From JAWXTP01 sp044433415 (GTDB lineage Bacteria > Bacteroidota > Bacteroidia > Bacteroidales > Rikenellaceae): a stretch of 10,244 nt of DNA. Below, piece after piece: positions 4,709-10,244 of the stretch. Under the pieces are notes generated by a model. The model was not told the DNA's origin, did not search any database, and saw nothing but the letters and a program-made list of their open reading frames with translations. How positions within the stretch are numbered: the stretch's first letter is position 1; each line of letters starts with the position of its first letter. Location of the stretch: the NCBI GenBank assembly GCA_044433415.1, contig JAWXTP010000106.1:1-10244 (forward strand), given 5' to 3'. A program made the position numbers and the translations under genes.

Positions 4709-7267
4709 ATGAAATTAAATCCCCTTACTTTTTTGTTGAGCTTATCTTTAGCTCTTATTTGTGGCTCGTGTAGTAGTAACTATAAGGTGAGCGATAACTC
4801 TGTTATTATTGAAAAAGATTCTATAATAACTGAAATTACTGTGGTGAATGATAATATCATTCATGTGAAAAAAATGCTTAAAGATACTGCACTCTCTGCT
4901 TTGCCTGATTATGTGACAATACTTGAACCTCAGGATGTAAAATGGTCTGTATCAGAGGTTAATGGTAATGTTATTGTTGAAACTTCTAAAATAAAAGCGT
5001 GCGTAAACCGTGATGGTGAAATAAATTATACAACAGTGGACGGTAAACAACTTGTGGGCGAAATTAATGATGAGACTTTTATAAACCTTAAAGATTCTAC
5101 AACCCTACATGCTACATCTCAATCATTTAGTGTGGGTGATGAAGGTCTATATGGCTTGGGACAGTTCCAAAGTGGTATCATGAACTGGAAAAATATTCCC
5201 GTGAGATTGGCTCAGTGTAATCAAGAAATCGCTATACCTTTCCTAGTGTCTACTAATCAATATGGTATCTACTGGCATAACTATAGCTACACAGACTTTA
5301 ACTATCCTAAAAATATACTTGAAATAAGTGAAGTAGTTGACGAAAAACTTAACATAAAACGTGCTAGCTTCACTCCTACTCAGACAGGGGAATATACCTT
5401 CCTTGCAGAAATTAATGATGCCCTTATCCGCCGTGGTAAAGGTGTTGCCCTATTAACCATAAACTCAGATACCGTTATTCACTACTCTACTATGTGGATT
5501 CCTGATACATTCTCAGGGAAGAAATTCCTTGAAGCAGGGAAAACTTATGAAGTGGTGTTCCAAAATACAAACTCTAAATTTGAAGCTCAAGTCATGTATA
5601 ATGAACCTGACTTCAATAAAACTAAATTTAGTAGCAAATTTGGTGATGCTATAGATTATTATATCGTACATGGTGAAACTCCTGCTGCCATAATCTCTCA
5701 ATACTCTAAACTGACAGGTAAAGCCCCTATGTTCCCAAAAACAGCTCTAGGGTTCTGGCAATGCCGCGAAAGATATAACTCTCAAGAAGAATTACTTGAA
5801 AACGCTAGAGAAATGCGTAAAAGAAAAATTCCTTTCGATAATATAGTTCAAGACTGGTTCTACTGGCCTAAAGGTACTAAAGGTCCTGAGTGGGATAGAG
5901 AAAGATACCCCGATGCTGTAGCTATGACTGACGAGCTTAACAGTATGAATGTTAACCTTATGGTGTCTGTATGGCCTCAGGTAAATAATACTCCCCTACT
6001 AAATAAATATAACCTAGAAGGTAGAAAAATAGGTAAGGATAACTACCTAGATATCTATGACCCAGAAGTACAAAAGCTATACTATAGAATGCTTAGTGAT
6101 AGCATGTTCCACCTAGGGGTAAGCTCTATATGGCTAGACGGTACAGAACCTGAGGGCGTAACACCAGATGAATTTATGACTACAGTAGGTGAATTTGGAC
6201 GTGTCACAAATGCCTATTCTCTACTAGTTACAAAAGCTATGTATGAAGGTAAAAGAGAAGAATATCCTAACCAAAGGATGTTTAACCTTACGCGCTCAGC
6301 CTATGCAGGTCAACAAAGAAATAGCGTGGCTTCATGGTCGGGTGATGTAGCAGCTACATGGGAACAACTCTCAGAACAAATAGCAGCAGGTCTAAACTTT
6401 ACTATGGCAGGTGTACCTTACTGGACTACAGATATAGGTGGTTTCTTTAGAGATAAAAATTCTATAAACGACATCTATGATAACCAATATACAAACCCTG
6501 AATACAAAGAACTACTTACTCGTTGGTTTCAATTTGGTACATTCAACCCTATATTCAGAATACATGGCTATGCGTCAAAAACTGAGGTTTGGAGATATGG
6601 TAAAGAGTTTGAAGATATGGCACGTAAGTTCCTAGATATCCGCTACCAACTTATGCCTTATATCTACTCAGAAGCATGGAAAGTTACTAAGGATGCTAAA
6701 CTTCTTATGGCTCCTCTAGCTTACCAATATCCTAATGACAAGAAAACTTGGGGCATAAAAGACCAGTTCTTCTTTGGGGAATCTATGCTTATAAATCCTG
6801 TAATCTCTTACAAGGCAAGAGAAAGAGAACTTTACCTTCCTGAGGGTAATTGGTACGACTTCTGGACTAACGAGAAAATAGCAGGTGGTAAAAATATCAC
6901 TGCCTCAGCTCCTCTAAATAGTCTTCCTATTTATGTTAAAGAGGGCTCTATCATTCCTTCGGGAGCTAAACTTCAATATGCTACAGAAGAAATTTCTGAA
7001 CCTACAGTGTTAACAATTTATCCTGGTAAAGATGCTTCATATAGCCTATACCTAGATGATAATACTACTTATGAATACGAAAATGGCAACTACTCAGAAA
7101 TAAATATTACTTACTGTGAAGCTGATAAGTCACTAAGCATATCAAAAGGTGAAGGCTCTTATTTTGATACTCACACTAAAGAAATAAACTTCACAGTTGT
7201 TATAGCTGGTAGTAAAGATATTAAAGGTGTTGAGTTTACAGGCGCTGATGTGAAAGTAACACTATAA
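4709..7267 (+). CDS. GH31 family alpha-glycosidase, lipoprotein
   Basis: An 852-residue exported enzyme expected to cleave terminal alpha-glycosidic or alpha-xylosidic linkages with retention of configuration. Residues 1-20 form a lipoprotein signal peptide, with Cys21 in CGSC the likely lipidated residue, so it should be membrane-anchored. An N-terminal beta-sandwich (mutarotase-like) reaches about 330. It is followed by the GH31 barrel: LGFWQCRERY, QDWFYWPKG, SIWLDGTEPEG with nucleophile D477, SVASWSGDVAATW with acid/base D546, and PYWTTDIGGFF. The C-terminal beta-sandwich begins near 690 (ERELYLPEGNWYDFW). A DUF5110-like end covers about 755-830 (TIYPGKDASYSLYLDD). All key residues are present and the length is normal. 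Substrate cannot be read from sequence: alpha-xylosidase and alpha-glucosidase both fit. No SusC/SusD, regulator or second glycosidase is adjacent, so it is not in a visible polysaccharide-utilisation locus. It has its own promoter and terminator. Confidence 0.95.
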   Translation: MKLNPLTFLLSLSLALICGSCSSNYKVSDNSVIIEKDSIITEITVVNDNIIHVKKMLKDTALSALPDYVTILEPQDVKWSVSEVNGNVIVETSKIKACVNRDGEINYTTVDGKQLVGEINDETFINLKDSTTLHATSQSFSVGDEGLYGLGQFQSGIMNWKNIPVRLAQCNQEIAIPFLVSTNQYGIYWHNYSYTDFNYPKNILEISEVVDEKLNIKRASFTPTQTGEYTFLAEINDALIRRGKGVALLTINSDTVIHYSTMWIPDTFSGKKFLEAGKTYEVVFQNTNSKFEAQVMYNEPDFNKTKFSSKFGDAIDYYIVHGETPAAIISQYSKLTGKAPMFPKTALGFWQCRERYNSQEELLENAREMRKRKIPFDNIVQDWFYWPKGTKGPEWDRERYPDAVAMTDELNSMNVNLMVSVWPQVNNTPLLNKYNLEGRKIGKDNYLDIYDPEVQKLYYRMLSDSMFHLGVSSIWLDGTEPEGVTPDEFMTTVGEFGRVTNAYSLLVTKAMYEGKREEYPNQRMFNLTRSAYAGQQRNSVASWSGDVAATWEQLSEQIAAGLNFTMAGVPYWTTDIGGFFRDKNSINDIYDNQYTNPEYKELLTRWFQFGTFNPIFRIHGYASKTEVWRYGKEFEDMARKFLDIRYQLMPYIYSEAWKVTKDAKLLMAPLAYQYPNDKKTWGIKDQFFFGESMLINPVISYKARERELYLPEGNWYDFWTNEKIAGGKNITASAPLNSLPIYVKEGSIIPSGAKLQYATEEISEPTVLTIYPGKDASYSLYLDDNTTYEYENGNYSEINITYCEADKSLSISKGEGSYFDTHTKEINFTVVIAGSKDIKGVEFTGADVKVTL

Positions 7268-7301
7268 AAGTCTTCTAAAACTAATTAATACTAAACTTAC
7301 T

Positions 7302-7335
7302 AAAGAGAGTGACTCAAAAGGTTGCTCTCTTTTTT
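7302..7335 (+). terminator. Rho-independent terminator of the GH31 gene
   Basis: AAAGAGAGTGACT (7302-7314) pairs with GGTTGCTCTCTTT (7320-7332) as a 13-bp stem with three G-U wobbles and a CAAAA loop. It runs into a T-tract that ends at 7335. It starts 35 bp after the stop codon. This is the clearest classical terminator in the window. Confidence 0.9.
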
Positions 7336-7351
7336 CTATAACTATAATAAG

Positions 7352-7516
7352 TACTGGGACTTTACTGGGACTTTACTGGGACTTTACTGGGAGCGACAAG
7401 CGATTAAAAAATAGTAAGATAATTATTATTTTATTAAGTTTTTCCAACAATCTTTTGCCGCTTGTCGCTCCCAGCAGAGTCCCAGCAAAGTCCCTGTTCC
7501 CTGCAAAGTCCCTGCT
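7352..7516. repeat. Large inverted repeat with 11-bp tandem units
   Basis: The left arm holds three identical tandem copies of ACTGGGACTTT (7353-7385) and a partial fourth. It then runs into CTGGGAGCGACAAGCG (7387-7402). The exact complement of that 16-mer is at 7459-7474, across a 56-nt AT-rich centre. The right arm continues outward with diverged 11-bp units (AGCAGAGTCCC, AGCAAAGTCCC, a 7-nt partial, TGCAAAGTCCC) that are complementary to the left units. The contrast of homogeneous left units with degenerate right units suggests recent expansion on one side. There is no coding capacity. It sits between a terminator and a promoter and resembles a MITE-like or VNTR element. Confidence 0.88.
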
Positions 7517-7528
7517 CTTTTATATATA

Positions 7529-7560
7529 TTTGTTTTCTAGGTCTTTTTTATATATTTTTG
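7529..7560 (+). promoter_or_regulatory. Promoter of the S9 peptidase gene (TTTG-N20-TATTTTTG)
   Basis: TTTG at 7529-7532 and TATTTTTG at 7553-7560 are separated by 20 bp, a full match to the Bacteroidota consensus. The -7 box ends 43 bp before the ATG at 7604, and the leader is A-rich. TATATTTG at 7525-7532 also matches the -7 consensus and overlaps the -33 element, but it lacks its own upstream element. The promoter starts 12 bp after the large inverted repeat. Confidence 0.78.
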
Positions 7561-7603
7561 TTGGGAAAAATCAACAAAAATATTAATCATTAACAATAAC
7601 TAA

Positions 7604-10244
7604 ATGAAAAAATTATTAACTTTATGTTTAGTATTTTCATCTTTCATGTCTATCGCACAAGACAAAAAAGCGTTAACATGGGATGATATACTAGGATGGA
7701 ACCGCGTAACTAGCAGCTCCATAACTGACGATGGACAGTACATCTCAGTTCAAACTACTCCGTGGCTAGGGGATGCCACATTAGAGGTATTCGACAAAAA
7801 TGCTAAAAGTGTTATCACTTTCTCTAACGCTAAGGAAAGCCAATTCCTAAACAACAACACTTTAGTTGTTATAGAAAAAGCTAGCTTAAGCCAACTAGAC
7901 TCTCTAGAAAGAGCCAAAAGCAAGGATAAAATAGACAATACTCTTATTGTTTACAACCTTAAAAACGGTTCACAAACTGTTGTTGACTCTCTAAAAAGTT
8001 ACAAAGTTGCTAAAGAAACAGGTTATGTTGCCTACAAACGTGGTGACAAAAAAGACAACACTTTGTATATATCTTCACCTAAAGGGGTAACAACTTTCGA
8101 GAATGTTAAAAACTTTGAATTTTCAGAAGATGGTAGTAAATTAGCCTATTTTGAAGCTGACTCTACAGGTAGCAAAGTGTATGTTGTTACCCTAAAAAAT
8201 TCTGCTTCAAAAAATGTATATGAAACAGCAGAAACAGTAAAAAAAATCGCCATTTCAAACTCTGGTGATGCAGTAGCCTTTGTAGTAGGTAAAAAAGATG
8301 ACAAAACAGGTGTTTCTAACGCTCTTTACTACTACAACGATGGAGTAAAAGAAATTACATTAGCTGACAACTGCCCTACAGATTGGATAATCAACGAATT
8401 TGGTGCTCTTTCTTTCTCAAAAGAGAAAGGTAGACTTACTTATAGCACTTCACCTCGTCTGATAGAGCCTGACACTATTTCTTTAAAACGCGAAAAAGCT
8501 GTTGTAGACGTTTGGAACTGGAGTGAGCCTACTCTACACACCGTACAACTTATAGATCGCGAAAAAGACCTTAAAAAAAGTTATAAAGCTGTATACTTCA
8601 CAGACAAGGGCTATAGCGCACAGCTAGAAAACCTACTAGATTCTTATGCTCAGATTTCAGAAGATGGTGAGGGTAACATTGTGCTTACTACTGTCAATGA
8701 GCCTTACAAAATTGAAGCTATGTGGGAAGGCAAGAGTCGTTCAGACGTATACATCTATGACGTTACAACAAAAGCTAAAGAGCTAGTAGCTAAAGAAACT
8801 ACATCAAGAATAAGCATTTCTCCTAGCAGCAAATACCTATACTGGTATCAAGCAGCAGACAGTTCTTGGTATAGCTATTCTGTAGCTACAAAAGAGAGAT
8901 TTAAACTTACAAACACTTGTGAGTTTACTATGTACGACCACTTAAACGATGTACCTGACTATCCTAGAGAGAACGGAGCTATAGGTTGGAGTGAGAATGA
9001 CGAGACCTTCTACGTAAACGGCAGATATGACCTTTGGGCTCTAGACCCAGAGCGCAAAACTACACCTAAGCGCATCACAACAAACGGTAAAGAAACAAAC
9101 ACTACTTACCGTGTAGTGAAATTTGACGACGACAAGAAATTCTTCACTAAGAAAGATAAACTTTTCTTATCAACATTTGACAACACTACAAAAGGTAGCG
9201 GCTATGCAGAAGTTTCTATAGCTGGTGGCACTCCAACAGTATTAGCATCTGGTCTATTACGTTATGGGGTTCCTACAAAAGCGAAAAATAGTGATAACAT
9301 AATATTCACTCAAGAAACTTTCACTCAAGCACCTAACATTCACCTTTCTACAACTTCTTTAAAGGAGTCTAAACAACTTACAGATATAAACCCTCAACAA
9401 AAGGATTTCAACTGGGGTACTGATGTTGAGTTAGTAGAATGGGTATCACTTAAGGGAGACACTCTACAAGGTTTATTATTCAAGCCTGAGAATTTCGATC
9501 CTACAAAGAAATATCCTATGATATGTAACTTCTACGAAAAGGATTCTCACAACCGTTTTGGCTACAGAATGCCTGAGACTCACCGTTCTACTATAGACTA
9601 TCACTACTACACATCTAATGGTTATGTAATTTTCAACCCTGATGTAAAATACTATGATGGTTACCCAGGTCAAAGCTGTTATGATGCAGTAATGCCAGGT
9701 ATAGATATGGTATTAGAGAAAGGTTTTGTAGATCCTAAGCACATAGGTGCACAAGGTCACAGCTGGGGTGGTTACCAAGTAGCTTTCCTAGCAGGTAAAA
9801 CAGACCGTTTTGCAGCTATAGAGTCGGGAGCACCTGTTGTTAACATGCTTAGTGCTTACGGTGGCGTTCGTTGGGCTACAGGTCTTATACGTGCTTTCCA
9901 ATATGAGCATGGTCAAAGCCGTATAGGTAAATCTATCTGGGAAGCTCCAGACAAATATCTAGAGAACTCTCCACTTATGGATATGGATAAGGTTACAACA
10001 CCTATACTTATCATGCATAATGACAGCGATGGTCACGTTCCATGGTGGCAAGGTATAGAGTATTTTGTTGCTCTACGTCGTCTACAGAAGCCTGTATGGT
10101 TACTTAACTACAATGATGAGCCTCACTGGCCATTAAAACAAGCTAACCAAATTGACTTCCAAACAAGAATGTCACAATTCTTCCATCACTATCTTAAAGG
10201 CGACACTGCCCCTGAATGGATGGAAAAAGGCGTACCTGCTGTTA
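7604..10244 (+). CDS. Secreted S9 prolyl-oligopeptidase-family peptidase (3' end outside window)
   Basis: An open frame of 880 codons from ATG 7604 with no stop before the window edge. The signal peptide is MKKLLTLCLVFSSFMSIAQ, with likely cleavage before DKK, so the enzyme is exported to the periplasm or beyond. Residues about 25-620 are WD/beta-propeller-like repeats (SEDGSKLAYFEADSTGSKVYV, SPSSKYLYWYQ, WSENDETFYVNGRYDLWALD). The alpha/beta-hydrolase domain follows (KKYPMICNFYEKDSHNR, GHSWGGYQVAFLAG). The catalytic triad is S720 in GHSWGGY, D809 in HNDSDGHV, and H841 in NDEPHWPL, in the order and spacing of the S9 family. The domain reads as essentially complete, and probably only a short tail is missing. 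It should cleave peptides, but whether it is a dipeptidyl-peptidase-, oligopeptidase- or acylaminoacyl-peptidase-like enzyme is not evident. It has its own promoter; a downstream operon partner cannot be judged. Confidence 0.95.
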   Translation, partial: MKKLLTLCLVFSSFMSIAQDKKALTWDDILGWNRVTSSSITDDGQYISVQTTPWLGDATLEVFDKNAKSVITFSNAKESQFLNNNTLVVIEKASLSQLDSLERAKSKDKIDNTLIVYNLKNGSQTVVDSLKSYKVAKETGYVAYKRGDKKDNTLYISSPKGVTTFENVKNFEFSEDGSKLAYFEADSTGSKVYVVTLKNSASKNVYETAETVKKIAISNSGDAVAFVVGKKDDKTGVSNALYYYNDGVKEITLADNCPTDWIINEFGALSFSKEKGRLTYSTSPRLIEPDTISLKREKAVVDVWNWSEPTLHTVQLIDREKDLKKSYKAVYFTDKGYSAQLENLLDSYAQISEDGEGNIVLTTVNEPYKIEAMWEGKSRSDVYIYDVTTKAKELVAKETTSRISISPSSKYLYWYQAADSSWYSYSVATKERFKLTNTCEFTMYDHLNDVPDYPRENGAIGWSENDETFYVNGRYDLWALDPERKTTPKRITTNGKETNTTYRVVKFDDDKKFFTKKDKLFLSTFDNTTKGSGYAEVSIAGGTPTVLASGLLRYGVPTKAKNSDNIIFTQETFTQAPNIHLSTTSLKESKQLTDINPQQKDFNWGTDVELVEWVSLKGDTLQGLLFKPENFDPTKKYPMICNFYEKDSHNRFGYRMPETHRSTIDYHYYTSNGYVIFNPDVKYYDGYPGQSCYDAVMPGIDMVLEKGFVDPKHIGAQGHSWGGYQVAFLAGKTDRFAAIESGAPVVNMLSAYGGVRWATGLIRAFQYEHGQSRIGKSIWEAPDKYLENSPLMDMDKVTTPILIMHNDSDGHVPWWQGIEYFVALRRLQKPVWLLNYNDEPHWPLKQANQIDFQTRMSQFFHHYLKGDTAPEWMEKGVPAV

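Noticed and set aside
5513..5701. Minus-strand frame inside the GH31 gene
   Set aside because: It lies wholly within a complete gene with intact catalytic motifs, has no features of its own, and is a shadow.
7353..7392. Possible CRISPR-like direct repeats
   Set aside because: The units are 11 bp and directly adjacent with no spacers, so this is a tandem minisatellite.
7750..7938. Minus-strand frame inside the S9 peptidase gene
   Set aside because: It is Ser/Leu-rich antisense of the propeller-coding region, with no promoter or recognisable domain.
9476..9673. Minus-strand frame inside the S9 peptidase gene
   Set aside because: It is antisense of the hydrolase domain and has no independent support.

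Overview
The window looks like a chromosomal segment of a low-GC member of the Bacteroidota, possibly Bacteroidales; I cannot fix the order or genus. Three things support this. The best promoter candidates have the phylum-specific form TTG, 20 bp, TAnnTTTG. Start codons follow A-rich leaders without a clear Shine-Dalgarno sequence. The gene families (PorT-like outer-membrane barrel, Na+-type membrane pyrophosphatase, lipoprotein GH31 glycosidase with a DUF5110-like end, secreted S9 peptidase, RhuM) are all common there.

Layout. 1-295 has no gene but holds a GGAGAA hexamer repeat, a short dispersed GC-rich repeat and an imperfect hairpin. 296-895 encodes a small secreted outer-membrane beta-barrel, followed by a perfect 19-bp inverted repeat. 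1160-1531 is a decayed rhuM gene: the first ~100 codons are intact, then a frameshift and apparent internal deletion end it. 1681-2058 encodes an unrecognised 125-residue protein with two membrane segments. A second hairpin of the type seen at 222-279 overlaps its stop codon. 2131-4344 encodes a complete membrane-bound pyrophosphatase (hppA) whose residues point to a K+-dependent, Na+-type, possibly dual Na+/H+, pump. 4345-4708 holds a long, GC-richer imperfect palindrome, a short repeat, a strong terminator and the next promoter. 4709-7267 encodes a complete GH31 lipoprotein glycosidase. 7268-7603 holds its terminator, a large inverted repeat built from 11-bp tandem units, and a promoter. 7604 to the end encodes an S9 prolyl-oligopeptidase-family enzyme whose catalytic triad is present but whose C-terminus lies outside the window.

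All genes lie on the + strand but do not look like one operon. Hairpins, terminators or their own promoters separate most of them. The functions are independent: envelope barrel, energy conservation from PPi, alpha-glycoside cleavage, and peptide cleavage. The last two are exported hydrolases that fit a saprophytic or gut-type lifestyle.

I found no clearly new multi-gene system. The most unusual content is intergenic: at least five different palindromic or tandem repeat types in 10 kb, several GC-richer than the genes beside them, together with an AT-rich islet (about 971-2047) carrying the broken rhuM and the orphan membrane protein.
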